Shown: piece after piece, positions 25,845 to 34,616 of the stretch | Layout: the number at the start of each line of letters is the position of its first letter | Numbering within the stretch: the stretch's first letter is position 1 | DNA from: RGIG8748 sp045545635 | GTDB taxonomy: Bacteria > Bacillota > Clostridia > UMGS1810 | DNA length: 64,000 bases | Reading direction: 5' to 3' | Assembly (NCBI GenBank): GCA_045545635.1 | Contig: JAZQBI010000069.1 | Span: forward strand, 14,698 to 78,697 | Translations under genes and position numbers: made by a program | Notes under the pieces: generated by a model | Databases searched by the model: none | Seen by the model: only the letters and a program-made list of their open reading frames with translations | What the model was told of the DNA's origin: nothing

Positions 25845-26462
25845 TCATTTTGCATTTTGCACTTTGCTTTTTGCATTTAATATGCTTTCGTATATTTTAA
25901 ATTTTACTTGGAATCCATTCTGCTTGACTGCAGCATAAGTTTCCTTGTCAAGATTTTCCATAAGAAACTCGCGGGCATCTGCCGTGGCGGCAACTGTCTC
26001 ACGGGTAAAGCACAGGGGCGGAAACATTACACACCACCAGTTGTCCCCATTACCCTCACCGATTTCCACGGTAAGAGCCTTGTATGTTCCTGCAGGCAGA
26101 GTTATGTCTCCGTATGATTTGGTGGGAAAGGGGCTTTTACCAAGACCAACTTTTACAGGATAGCTGTACCCCTGCTTTGCCACTTCGTTTTTGGCACAGA
26201 CAAGGATTTCATCCAGATTATCTGCAATTTTCGTTTCTGCTTCCTGTGCGTTACTACAGTCAGTTGCCAGATTTCTTACCTCGGTAAGGATTGCATCCCT
26301 CACACATAACTTAAGCTCCTGATCTGCTTCGGTGTTGCTGTTGGCTCGCACATGGAGGCGTATCACTTCCTCCGATACTGCACTCTGGGTTTCGTAAGCA
26401 CCAATGAGGACTGTCACCGCAACAACCATTCCGACAAATATGGGGAGAACTATTTTCTTCAT
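25845..26462 (-). CDS. spoIIR: Stage II sporulation protein R (activator of pro-sigma-E processing)
   Basis: ATG 26462 follows AAAAGGAATGG; an in-frame ATG 16 codons earlier has no such site. The 205-residue protein has a signal/anchor segment (residues 5-24) and the SpoIIR core: EEVIRLHVRANSN near 32, KLCVRDAIL, and GDITLPAGTYKALTVEIGEG-NGDNWWCVMFPPLC near 120-150. SpoIIR is made in the forespore and signals across the septum to SpoIIGA in the mother cell. The last ten codons (NAKSKVQNAK) arise from a repetitive AT-rich TTTGCATTTTGC-type tract and look like a low-complexity extension. The gene marks the organism as a spore former. Confidence 0.92.
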   Translation of the reverse strand: MKKIVLPIFVGMVVAVTVLIGAYETQSAVSEEVIRLHVRANSNTEADQELKLCVRDAILTEVRNLATDCSNAQEAETKIADNLDEILVCAKNEVAKQGYSYPVKVGLGKSPFPTKSYGDITLPAGTYKALTVEIGEGNGDNWWCVMFPPLCFTRETVAATADAREFLMENLDKETYAAVKQNGFQVKFKIYESILNAKSKVQNAK

Positions 26463-26482
26463 TATATAACCATTCCTTTTGC

Positions 26483-26515
26483 AAAAAAATTCCGGTGATG
26501 TTATTATCACCGGAA
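26483..26515 (-). terminator. Terminator of the DUF234 ATPase gene
   Basis: TTCCGGTGAT-AATAAC-ATCACCGGAA stem on the minus strand followed by seven T, located between the ATPase stop and spoIIR. Confidence 0.8.
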
Positions 26516-26562
26516 AAATGGTTTTTTATTCTAGTATTTTTAAATGGAGTCGTCATTGGACT

Positions 26563-27951
26563 TTATTCTGCCAGAATAATATCACTGCGCAATCCGGATA
26601 CTTCCTTGAGTTCCGGAGTAAATCCTCCGGCGCTGAATAGTATATACCATGTTTTTCTGTCAGACTTATTCCAGGAGACACTGTCGGCTTTCCTTTCCAA
26701 TTCGGAAAGAATATTTATTCCAACAGGTTCATTCCAGTATTTACATTCCCCCAGTATCAGATTTTTTCCGTCAGGATCCAATGCGGCTATGTCAATCTCG
26801 GTATTGCCGTCCCAATATCTGCCTGCTTTTGAGAATGTAAAAGGCCAAGCTCCCGTGGCATTCATTTGCCACATTTTTTCTCTGCAAACATCTTCGTAAA
26901 CAAAGCTTACCTGTCTGCTGACAAAGCCTTTTTGAATTTTATCCATTACTATCAGGCTGTTATCGCTTTCCAAAAAGCTGAGATTCGGATAGACAAAAGC
27001 AAACCAGAATTTAATAAAATTATCTTTTATCCTGTATAACCCTTTTTTGCTTTTTTCGGGATTTTCTTCAGTTATTGGAACTTCACGCTCCAGAATATCC
27101 AAGTCTATTAGGGTTTTGAGATATTTGGTCAATCTTGTCTGAGGCAACTCCAGCGATGATGCAATTGCAGACAATTTGCTGTTGCCTGCAGCGATGGTTT
27201 TTATAAGTGAAAAATAGCTTCCGATTTCTGACACTTCCTGCTGAAGCAAAAAGTAGGGTTCATCATACAGATAGCTCGAAGGATTCAGAACATGTTTTTT
27301 TATGGCAGAGTAGATATCCTTTTCCTCTCGGAATGATTCTATATATTTGGGAACTCCACCGGTAACAGCATACATTTCTATAAGGTCTTTGCCGTCTTTG
27401 TGGGGAAAGAAATTTTTGTAATACGAAAAAGGAATTTGCTTCAGACGGATTTGTGCTGTTCGTCTTCCGTAGAGGGGACTGTTGTATTTTAATGCCTGTT
27501 CTTCCATCATAGTTATTAATGAACCGCAGAGTATCAGCATAACAGACTTGTCTTTGAGTATGCAATCCCATATACGTTGCATTATAGAGGGGAATGCACT
27601 GTTGGATTTGCCTATATACTGAAATTCGTCAATGACTATTATTGGTTTGGTTTCAAATTCTGTGTTTGCTATAGCTTTAAAAACGGTATCCCAGTCCGAT
27701 ATGTTTGCATTGCGAAGCAGGTCGCTTTTTATAAATTCCGCTGCCTTTTCTTTAAAAAGATTTCTGTTTTGAGCTTCTGATTCCTGACTTGCCAAAAAGA
27801 AAAGAGCATTTTTTCCTTTGATAAACTCTGATATGAGAGTTGTTTTGCCAACACGTCTTCTGCCGTACATTATAACAAGAGAAGAACCTTCCCGATTGTA
27901 TTCATCTGTCAGTGTTTCCATTTCATGTTTTCTGTCAATAAATTTTGCCAT
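26563..27951 (-). CDS. AAA ATPase with DUF234 nuclease-like C-terminal domain
   Basis: The 462-residue protein begins with a P-loop ATPase of the archaeal/bacterial AAA type: FIDRKHEM, Walker A GRRRVGKTT (30-38), Walker B PIIVIDEFQYI (about 102-112), and a sensor GSLITMMEEQ. A winged-helix region follows (SSLELPQTRLTKYLKTLIDLDILER), then the DUF234 domain with a PD-(D/E)xK-like core: TEIDIAALDPDGKNLILGECKYW near 393-415. Such proteins occur as scattered, often horizontally gained single genes; roles in defence or toxin-like functions have been proposed but none is proved. It is monocistronic here, between spoIIR and ispE, with its own terminator. Confidence 0.9.
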   Translation of the reverse strand: MAKFIDRKHEMETLTDEYNREGSSLVIMYGRRRVGKTTLISEFIKGKNALFFLASQESEAQNRNLFKEKAAEFIKSDLLRNANISDWDTVFKAIANTEFETKPIIVIDEFQYIGKSNSAFPSIMQRIWDCILKDKSVMLILCGSLITMMEEQALKYNSPLYGRRTAQIRLKQIPFSYYKNFFPHKDGKDLIEMYAVTGGVPKYIESFREEKDIYSAIKKHVLNPSSYLYDEPYFLLQQEVSEIGSYFSLIKTIAAGNSKLSAIASSLELPQTRLTKYLKTLIDLDILEREVPITEENPEKSKKGLYRIKDNFIKFWFAFVYPNLSFLESDNSLIVMDKIQKGFVSRQVSFVYEDVCREKMWQMNATGAWPFTFSKAGRYWDGNTEIDIAALDPDGKNLILGECKYWNEPVGINILSELERKADSVSWNKSDRKTWYILFSAGGFTPELKEVSGLRSDIILAE

Positions 27952-28019
27952 ATCTTATTCACCACACCTTCTGCTTGTATTATACCACAGATTATTATAA
28001 TTTCAAGTATAATATGTAA

Positions 28020-28859
28020 TTATTCCAAGGTTTTGCCCAAAAAAGTTTCTTCGTATTGTTTCGACATAATATCATATGCATTCTGTGCTTTTTTTTCGTC
28101 TTCAAATATTGCAAACACTGCCGAACCGCTTCCGCTCATAAGGGATGCCTGTGCTCCGAGGGAAAGAAATTCTTTCTTTATATTTCCGATTACGGGGTGC
28201 ATACGTAATATGCTTTTTTCAAAGGTGTTGCCCATAAGGGAATAAAGCAGGGTAATATCCCCCTCTGCCAAAGCACGGCAGGCAAGAGAAGTGTCGGGAT
28301 GGTCTGCATCACCGAGATTGACCGATGCATAAGCCGCAGGGGTGGATACTGCCACAGGAGGCTTTGCAATTACAATGTGTTTTTGGGGAAGGCTTGCAAG
28401 CGGAGTTATTTCGTCACCTATGCCCGTTGCTCTGGCGGTACTTGTCCCAAGAAAGAAGGGAACATCTGCACCAAGATTTGCCGATAGCTTCATAAGTTCA
28501 ATCAGACTGAGGGGCATTCCGTACAGGTCATTGAGCATTTCCATGACTGTTGCGGCATCGGAGCTTCCTCCGCCCATTCCTGCACAAAACGGAATGCTTT
28601 TTTCTATATATATTGCGGCTCCGCCGTCTATGCCCGCTTCGTCAAAAAACAGCTTTGCCGCCTTGTATGCAAGATTGGTGCTGTCGTAGACGAGACTCCC
28701 CGTGCCGGAAAGGTTTATGCCCGATGGGGATTTTTCGCATGTAATGACATCACACAGACTTATTTTTTGCATTATCATATCCACATTGTGATATCCGTCG
28801 GGACGTTTTGATACTATATCCAGTGTAAGGTTAACCTTTGCGTATGCGTTTTTCTTCAT
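28020..28859 (-). CDS. ispE: 4-diphosphocytidyl-2-C-methyl-D-erythritol kinase
   Basis: I use ATG 28859 with AAAGGAA about 10 bases upstream; a TTG seven codons earlier lies inside that leader. The 279-residue protein (usual length about 280-290) is a GHMP kinase: AKVNLTLDI with K8 near the N-terminus, the ATP loop PFCAGMGGGSSDAA (90-103), GADVPFFLG with the catalytic aspartate near 140, and SLMSGSGSAVFAIF near 250. It phosphorylates CDP-methylerythritol in the MEP isoprenoid pathway. It stands alone here. Confidence 0.96.
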   Translation of the reverse strand: MKKNAYAKVNLTLDIVSKRPDGYHNVDMIMQKISLCDVITCEKSPSGINLSGTGSLVYDSTNLAYKAAKLFFDEAGIDGGAAIYIEKSIPFCAGMGGGSSDAATVMEMLNDLYGMPLSLIELMKLSANLGADVPFFLGTSTARATGIGDEITPLASLPQKHIVIAKPPVAVSTPAAYASVNLGDADHPDTSLACRALAEGDITLLYSLMGNTFEKSILRMHPVIGNIKKEFLSLGAQASLMSGSGSAVFAIFEDEKKAQNAYDIMSKQYEETFLGKTLE

Positions 28860-28948
28860 ATTATATAATTCCTTTGGCAATAAATTGAGGTTTTCTACAT
28901 ATATTATAGTGTATCCGCAAGCGGTGTGTCAATATATCAAAAAAACTC

Positions 28949-28977
28949 TTGACATTTTTGGCTTTACATTATAGAAT
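28949..28977 (+). promoter_or_regulatory. Distal promoter P1 of the S-layer gene
   Basis: TTGACA (28949-28954), 17-base spacer, TAGAAT (28972-28977). Confidence 0.65.
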
Positions 28978-29095
28978 ATATTAGTGCTTTGAGGCAAAAA
29001 AGGAAATATGCTTTTTTGAGTCTGCGCCGTTTTTTTACGTTTTGTAACATAAATTACTCTATTTTTACAGTTTTGTTACAACACTAATTACGGCA

Positions 29096-29125
29096 TTGAC
29101 TATGCTCTCTTTGCGGTGATATAAT
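29096..29125 (+). promoter_or_regulatory. Proximal promoter P2 of the S-layer gene, extended -10
   Basis: TTGACT (29096-29101), 18-base spacer, TG-A-TATAAT (extended -10 at 29117-29125). The predicted leader is about 110 bases. Confidence 0.7.
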
Positions 29126-29170
29126 CATCCCAAGGCTAGAGTATTCTCTGGCGAAGTGTTAAGCAGTATA

Positions 29171-29213
29171 TGAAAGAGATGCGGCTTACACACGAAAAAG
29201 TCAATCTCTTTCA
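29171..29213 (+). promoter_or_regulatory. Hairpin in the S-layer mRNA leader
   Basis: TGAAAGAGAT (29171-29180) pairs with ATCTCTTTCA (29204-29213) across a 23-base loop, just upstream of the AAGGAGGA ribosome binding site. Long structured leaders that stabilise mRNA are known for S-layer genes; that role here is inferred. Confidence 0.5.
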
Positions 29214-29242
29214 AAAAATTTTATTAAGGAGGATTTGAGAAT

Positions 29243-32137
29243 ATGAGAAATCTCAAAAAGGTACTCGCACTCGTTATCGCATTCTCCATGATGCTCTCCG
29301 TAGTAGCATTTGCTGGCTACGCTGATGTAGATGCAGATGCAGATTATGCAAGTGCAGTAGAACTCACATCTGCTCTCGGTATTTTCCAGGGCGATGAAAA
29401 CGGCAACTTCAATGCCGACAAGACAATAACAAGAGCTGAAATGGCTGCTGTTATCATCCGTATGCAGGGTCTCGACGCTGCTGCTAAGGCTTCTGCTGGT
29501 GCAACAGAATTCGCAGACGTTGCTGCAGATCACTGGGCTTCAGGTTACATCAACCTCGCTAGCCAGAATGGTATCATCAAGGGTACAGGCGATGGCAACT
29601 TCGCTCCCAACGATACTTTAACTTATGAAGCAGCTGTTGCTATGATCGTTCGTGCTCTCGGTTTTGAACCTATCGCTGAGAGAAAGGGCGGCTGGACAGC
29701 AGGTTACGTTGCAGTTGCTAACAGCTACAAAGTAACAGCAGGTGCTGCAGCTACAGCTACAAGAGGCAACCTTGCTATTCTCGTAGCTAATGCTATGAAC
29801 ACACCTATGATGGATCAGACATCCTATGGTTCTGACGAAAAGTATGAAGTTCTCGATGGCAAAGGCGACAGAGACTACAGAACACTTCTCACAGATATGG
29901 ATATCTCCGTTGTAAACGGTGTTGTTGGTGCAAAGGACGGTACAACAGTAACCTTTACTGCTCAGGAAGCTTCCTTAGATGGTGAATTCCCACTTGGAAA
30001 AAATGACGCTTATAAGGATTACGTGCTTGAGATTGGTGAATCCAATATTATGGATTATCAGCACCAGCAGGTTGACGCATATGTTCTCAACGATGGTAGA
30101 AACGATGTAGTAATTGCTGTTGTTGCCTCTAATGTAGGTGAAACATTTGAACTCCTTTCCGATGATATTGTTAATTATGTAGATGGCAACGATGTAGTTG
30201 AATACTATGTTGATTCTGCAAACAGCAACAAGACAAAGGAAATCAAGCTCAACTTAAATGAAAAAGATGAAGTTGAAGTTACTGTTGAGTACAATAAGGG
30301 TAAAGGTTCAGTTTCCGATCTCGCAAAAATACTCAAGGACGTTGATGTTGAACTCGTATTTGTTGAAAACACAGGCGATTCAAGATATGACGGTGTTATT
30401 GCTACAAAGTACACCTCCGGTGTTGTAGACAATGTTGATGTAAACAGAGAGAGAATTACAGTTGATGGTGTTGGTACTATCAATTTCAAATTTGATGAAG
30501 AAGATGTAACAACTGTTCTTGTTGATGACAAGGGTAATGACATCACTCTCGAAGATATCGCAGAAGATGATGTTGTAGCTGTTGTTGCTGATGATGCTAC
30601 AGACAGTGCTCCCGGTAAGTTTGATAAATACATCAAGGTTGTTAAACTTGCTAACTCTGTTGTAGAAGGTTCCGTTGATGAAACCTATGATTCCAACGGT
30701 GTTCATTACATTGTAATCGATGGTCAGGAATATCCTAAGGCAGCAAGCCTTACAGATAAGCTTGAAGCTGGTACAGAAGGTAAGTTCTATATTGGTCTTA
30801 CAGGTAAGGTAATACTCTTCGACGGTAGTGCAGTTGGCGAAGATTATGCATATATCCTTGAAGGTGCTAAGGCAGCAGGTGCGTTCACAAATGATCAGTG
30901 GCAGCTTAAGCTCCTCACAAAGGATGGCGTAGAAACTTTCGATATCAGAAAGAATGCTCATGTAAATATTGAAAAGTATATTCTTGCTAACTTCTCTAGC
31001 GAATTTGCAGTAGAAGGTGCTAGTGTTGTAAATAAGTTTATATTTGATGATACCAATAAGAACCTTAATAAGGTTAACCCTGCAAGACTTGTATCTTACA
31101 AGCTTGATGGTAACGGCGACATCAAGGCTCTTGAACCTGTTTATGGTTACAAGGTAAAAATTAAGGATGATGAAACCAGAACTGACTTTAATGCAGCTGA
31201 GGGTATTGCTTTTGACAAAGACGAAGAAGATTCTAATCCTCAGTATAGAGCTAATACTCAGCGTATTGCTGGTAAGCGCCTTGAAGATGAAGTTATTATC
31301 TTCAATGTAGATGTTGACGATGCTAAGGCTGCATACACAACAGACATCAGCTTCCTCGTTGACGAAGCTTCTTACACAGGTTTAGTAGCTGCAAATGAAG
31401 ATGCTGAATATGTTGTAATGGTTGTTGCAGATGCTGATAGCGTATTTACTTCAGATACAGGCTTTGCAGTTGTTACTAAGAAATCTACCAGTAAGGATGC
31501 TGAAGGCGATCCTGTTACAAAGATAACTTATGTTCAGAATGAAGAAGAAGGCGTTCTCACATTTAACGATGATTCTAAGTATTATGCAGATGCTGCTAAG
31601 AAACACAACTATGAAAACTTCAAGACCGGTGATGTATTCATGTTCATAGCTGATGCTGAAGGTCTCGTTTCCGAGTATATTATGATCGCAACACTTGATC
31701 AGATTGATGAAAAAGAAAAGAATTCTATGGACTTTGTTCTTACAGCAGAAGCTAAGGCTTCTGATGCAGAAGACAAGAATGGCGCATACGGTGCGTATAC
31801 AGAATTTAAGACTGGTTATATCTTTAACGAGAAGTATGAGTCTTCCAGCAAGGGTCAGATTATAAGAATTGCAGATGGCGAATATGTAGTTGGTAGTGAT
31901 ACTTACAAGTACACATACAATGCTGCTGGCAGAAATACTGTAATCGAAGTTGCTGACTTTATGGCAGATGTAGACTACTACCAACAGGATAAGCTTGACA
32001 AAAATGAAGATGGCGAGCTTATTAATGAAGAGTACTATGCATCTCCTGTACTTCTTAGACTTGTAGATGGTGAAGTTGTAGATGTTTACACCACAACAGC
32101 AAGATTTGAAAAAGTAGCTCCAAAAATAGAAGGATAA
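29243..32137 (+). CDS. Probable major S-layer protein with N-terminal SLH domains
   Basis: The 964-residue protein has a signal peptide ending at VAFA (24), then three SLH units at about 28-75, 88-140 and 150-205 (ITRAEMAAVIIRMQG; DHWASGYINLASQNGIIKGTGDG). The remaining 750 residues are acidic, beta-rich and full of D, E, V and T, with very few cysteines, as usual for S-layer lattice proteins. A perfect AAGGAGGA site, two strong promoters, a structured leader and a strong terminator all point to very high expression. Codon choice (many GCT, GTT, CTC, AAC) also differs from the flanking genes, which fits high expression. It is the best candidate for the structural S-layer protein; the other SLH proteins would decorate the wall. 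Confidence 0.85.
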   Translation: MRNLKKVLALVIAFSMMLSVVAFAGYADVDADADYASAVELTSALGIFQGDENGNFNADKTITRAEMAAVIIRMQGLDAAAKASAGATEFADVAADHWASGYINLASQNGIIKGTGDGNFAPNDTLTYEAAVAMIVRALGFEPIAERKGGWTAGYVAVANSYKVTAGAAATATRGNLAILVANAMNTPMMDQTSYGSDEKYEVLDGKGDRDYRTLLTDMDISVVNGVVGAKDGTTVTFTAQEASLDGEFPLGKNDAYKDYVLEIGESNIMDYQHQQVDAYVLNDGRNDVVIAVVASNVGETFELLSDDIVNYVDGNDVVEYYVDSANSNKTKEIKLNLNEKDEVEVTVEYNKGKGSVSDLAKILKDVDVELVFVENTGDSRYDGVIATKYTSGVVDNVDVNRERITVDGVGTINFKFDEEDVTTVLVDDKGNDITLEDIAEDDVVAVVADDATDSAPGKFDKYIKVVKLANSVVEGSVDETYDSNGVHYIVIDGQEYPKAASLTDKLEAGTEGKFYIGLTGKVILFDGSAVGEDYAYILEGAKAAGAFTNDQWQLKLLTKDGVETFDIRKNAHVNIEKYILANFSSEFAVEGASVVNKFIFDDTNKNLNKVNPARLVSYKLDGNGDIKALEPVYGYKVKIKDDETRTDFNAAEGIAFDKDEEDSNPQYRANTQRIAGKRLEDEVIIFNVDVDDAKAAYTTDISFLVDEASYTGLVAANEDAEYVVMVVADADSVFTSDTGFAVVTKKSTSKDAEGDPVTKITYVQNEEEGVLTFNDDSKYYADAAKKHNYENFKTGDVFMFIADAEGLVSEYIMIATLDQIDEKEKNSMDFVLTAEAKASDAEDKNGAYGAYTEFKTGYIFNEKYESSSKGQIIRIADGEYVVGSDTYKYTYNAAGRNTVIEVADFMADVDYYQQDKLDKNEDGELINEEYYASPVLLRLVDGEVVDVYTTTARFEKVAPKIEG

Positions 32138-32172
32138 TTGCTTCTCAAGTCTTTGACTTAATAATAAAAAAG

Positions 32173-32275
32173 AGAGCCCTCGGCTTATGCCGGGGCTCTT
32201 TTTTTGGACTCTTTTTTTGGACTCTTTTTTGGTTTTTTTTTCTGGTTCTTTTTTTGGCTCTTTGTCAATAGTTGG
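32173..32275 (+). terminator. Terminator of the S-layer gene with reiterated T-tracts
   Basis: AGAGCCC-T-CGGC-TTAT-GCCG-GGGCTCT hairpin (32173-32199) followed by five further T-runs separated by GGACTC- or GGTTC-like pieces. The repeated tail looks like tandem copies of the terminator's 3' end. Confidence 0.8.
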
Positions 32276-32357
32276 GTTAAAATTAAATTCAATAACCGAA
32301 TTATTTTATATCTCACCTATCAATTGTATCACAACATATTTTTTATATGTTCTCTTA

Positions 32358-32386
32358 TTGACATAGCAAGGCAAGTGTAATAGAAT
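32358..32386 (+). promoter_or_regulatory. Consensus promoter of the carbohydrate esterase gene
   Basis: TTGACA (32358-32363), 17-base spacer, TAGAAT (32381-32386), about 100 bases before the start. The stretch 32276-32357 is AT-rich with nothing else seen. Confidence 0.65.
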
Positions 32387-32484
32387 AAAGAAGACGATTC
32401 AATACATAAATTATCTTGTTTTCTTCTTATCAGGAAAATGGCGGTAATTAATAAATCAAAATCTTTATGCACGGAGGGTACATT

Positions 32485-33246
32485 ATGCATTCAATACTTA
32501 TCATAGGTCAGTCGAATATGGCAGGCAGAGGTTTTGCCGTAGAGGTAGAACCCATTGAAAATCCGAGAATAAAAGTTTTGAGAAACGGTCGTTGGTGGGA
32601 CAAATACACTCCCATCAATCCCGACAGAGTGACCGCAGGGGTGAATCTTGTGGAGAGTTTTGCGGATTTATATGTAAAAGACCACGACACAGATGTTGGC
32701 ATAATACCCTGTGCCGATGGGGGAACCTGTCTGGAGCAGTGGAAGGTGGGCGGAGTGCTTTTTGACCACGCCTGCTATATGGCAGAGCTTGCACAGCGTA
32801 CTTCCACCATTGCGGCAGTACTCTGGCACCAGGGAGAGTCCGATTGCGGTGATAGTGCGTATCCCCTCTACGAGGAGCGATTGACCGCAATTATGGATGC
32901 TTTTCGTGAAAAGCTCAACCTGTATGATGTTCCGTTTCTTCTTGGGGGATTAGGCGACTTTATTGCCGACTACCGTGGCAGTGATGGAACCGAATATCAT
33001 TTTGCCAACAGTCCTCACATAAACACAGCTCTCAAAGCATATGTTGACAAAAGACCGATGACAGGCTTTGTAAGTGCAGAGGGACTTGGTGCAAATCCTG
33101 ACGGACTTCACTTTTGTGCGGCGGCACTGCGTGAATTTGGCGTTCGTTACTATGAAGAATTCAGAAAGCTTGAGGATAAAAACAAGGTCTTTCCCGAAAA
33201 ACCCGATTGGAATAATGCAGTAAGATCGGAATTGGAAAGTTTATAA
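32485..33246 (+). CDS. SASA-type carbohydrate esterase (CE6-like, SGNH fold)
   Basis: ATG 32485 follows GGAGGGTA; an ATG six codons earlier overlaps that site. The 253-residue protein has the SGNH blocks of the sialate-O-acetylesterase/acetylxylan esterase group: GQSNMAGRG with serine S10, DGGTCLEQW, WHQGESD (113-120) and GLHF with the C-terminal catalytic histidine. No signal peptide is present, so it deacetylates imported oligosaccharides, probably acetylated pectin or xylan fragments. It has its own promoter and a shared terminator with the convergent regulator gene. Confidence 0.88.
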   Translation: MHSILIIGQSNMAGRGFAVEVEPIENPRIKVLRNGRWWDKYTPINPDRVTAGVNLVESFADLYVKDHDTDVGIIPCADGGTCLEQWKVGGVLFDHACYMAELAQRTSTIAAVLWHQGESDCGDSAYPLYEERLTAIMDAFREKLNLYDVPFLLGGLGDFIADYRGSDGTEYHFANSPHINTALKAYVDKRPMTGFVSAEGLGANPDGLHFCAAALREFGVRYYEEFRKLEDKNKVFPEKPDWNNAVRSELESL

Positions 33247-33251
33247 TATTC

Positions 33252-33319
33252 AAAAAGAGACTGTCTCTTTAAACACATTATTTTATGCTGTATGGTGTTT
33301 AAAGAGGCAGTCTCTTTTT
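33252..33319. terminator. Long bidirectional terminator
   Basis: AAAAGAGACTG-T-CTCTTTAAACAC and its near-perfect complement at about 33294-33318 form a stem of over 20 bp between the convergent esterase and regulator genes, with A- and T-runs at the outer ends. Confidence 0.85.
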
Positions 33320-33322
33320 ATG

Positions 33323-34519
33323 TTATTTTTCAAAATACCATTCTTTATATTCACTTGGCGTTCTGCCGTATCTCTCGCGAAAGTGGTTGTAGAAGTTTCC
33401 TGTGTGCTTGTAGCCTACAAAAAGCTTTATATCTCTTATGGACATATCTGTTGTTACAAGAAGCTTAGCTGCTTGCTGAATTCGTATATCCGTGAGCTTT
33501 CCCACAAAGTTCTCGCCTGTGTGCTTTTTGAAGTATGAGCTAAAGTATATGGGGCTCACATTCACGTGCTCTGCTACGGTTTTCAGGGATATATCCTTGT
33601 GGTAATTCCTTTGCATATACATAATGGCTTCCGATATTATGCTGTTGGCGGCGTAAGTGTTTTCCTGCTTTTCGGCTTTGAGCACCTTCATCATATCGGT
33701 GAGAGATATCCACATTTTCCGTGAGCTTTCCGAAGTATCAAGAGACATCTTTTCAAAAAGCGTTCGCCGTATATAATCGGTAATGATGTCAAAGCCCGCC
33801 AGAATGTCACTTTTGTTTTTCTGAACTATGAACCAGGAAATGTTTCCGTGGGAGTAGCTTGTAAGGGAAATGTAAGCATCGCTTGTTTCAAAAGGAACCA
33901 CCGATGCCAGCTCTTCATAAAAGTGTTCGCTGTCTTTTGAGCCGGCATTTCGTATGTGAGCAGAAAAATCCGAAATGTGAAAGTGTGTGAGCAGGCATGG
34001 CGAAGTGTCTGTAGGAATATTGAGTCCAAGCTCATCCAGTTTTTTTGCAGCATCATCCGGATTTGTTATATGGCCGTGTACTATATCAGAAAAGAATTCT
34101 GCCCGTTTAGTATGAAAATGCTGTCCCGTTGGAACTGCTTGCAAAAGGCACATTTCGTTGATGATTCGGTTTACTACAGAATAAAGATATTCCATATCCG
34201 TTGGTTTTGTTAAAAAATCAACTACATTTCTGCATCTCACTGCCATATGTGCATAGGAAAATATCTTGTGCCTGCTCATAAGAATAATATTTGTATCAGG
34301 CACATATGATTCGCAAAAGTTGATTATTTCGGCACATCTTGGCTCCGGAGCAAACACATCGGTTATTACAATGTCCGGTTTGCTGAGGGAAAGATGTTTA
34401 AGTGTGTCGTCGGGATTATCAAAGATGAATATTTCTGCATCTTCCATTCTGTTTGACAGAAAGTCCGAAATCTCATGGCATACGGACATATCTCTGTCGG
34501 CAATTACTATTTTTAACAC
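33323..34519 (-). CDS. AraC-type response regulator (YesN-like) without an adjacent kinase
   Basis: I place the start at GTG 34519, 9 bases after AAGGA; earlier ATGs in the frame lie in or before that site. The 398-residue protein has a receiver domain with D54 (IVITDVF) and K105 (FLTKP); the second residue of the usual acidic pair is arginine (ADRD), which may weaken metal binding. The C-terminal AraC domain ends GYKHTGNFYNHFRERYGRTPSEYK. It is a full-length paralogue of the regulator at 992-2200. No kinase is encoded beside it; instead the sugar-binding lipoprotein gene is divergent, so it may be served by the kinase at the left edge or another one. It probably controls the lipoprotein gene. 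Confidence 0.88.
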   Translation of the reverse strand: MLKIVIADRDMSVCHEISDFLSNRMEDAEIFIFDNPDDTLKHLSLSKPDIVITDVFAPEPRCAEIINFCESYVPDTNIILMSRHKIFSYAHMAVRCRNVVDFLTKPTDMEYLYSVVNRIINEMCLLQAVPTGQHFHTKRAEFFSDIVHGHITNPDDAAKKLDELGLNIPTDTSPCLLTHFHISDFSAHIRNAGSKDSEHFYEELASVVPFETSDAYISLTSYSHGNISWFIVQKNKSDILAGFDIITDYIRRTLFEKMSLDTSESSRKMWISLTDMMKVLKAEKQENTYAANSIISEAIMYMQRNYHKDISLKTVAEHVNVSPIYFSSYFKKHTGENFVGKLTDIRIQQAAKLLVTTDMSIRDIKLFVGYKHTGNFYNHFRERYGRTPSEYKEWYFEK

Positions 34520-34616
34520 ATAAATCATTCCTTGCATAATATTCAAATCCGTTTTGGGTGCGTTAATCTTGGTGCCATTATATCAAAAAAGCCAGTACCG
34601 TGCAATAGATTATCTT

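Noticed and set aside
30205..30961. Long antisense reading frames inside the S-layer gene
   Set aside because: They are shadows caused by the biased acidic codon use of the sense gene and have no start signals or recognisable domains.
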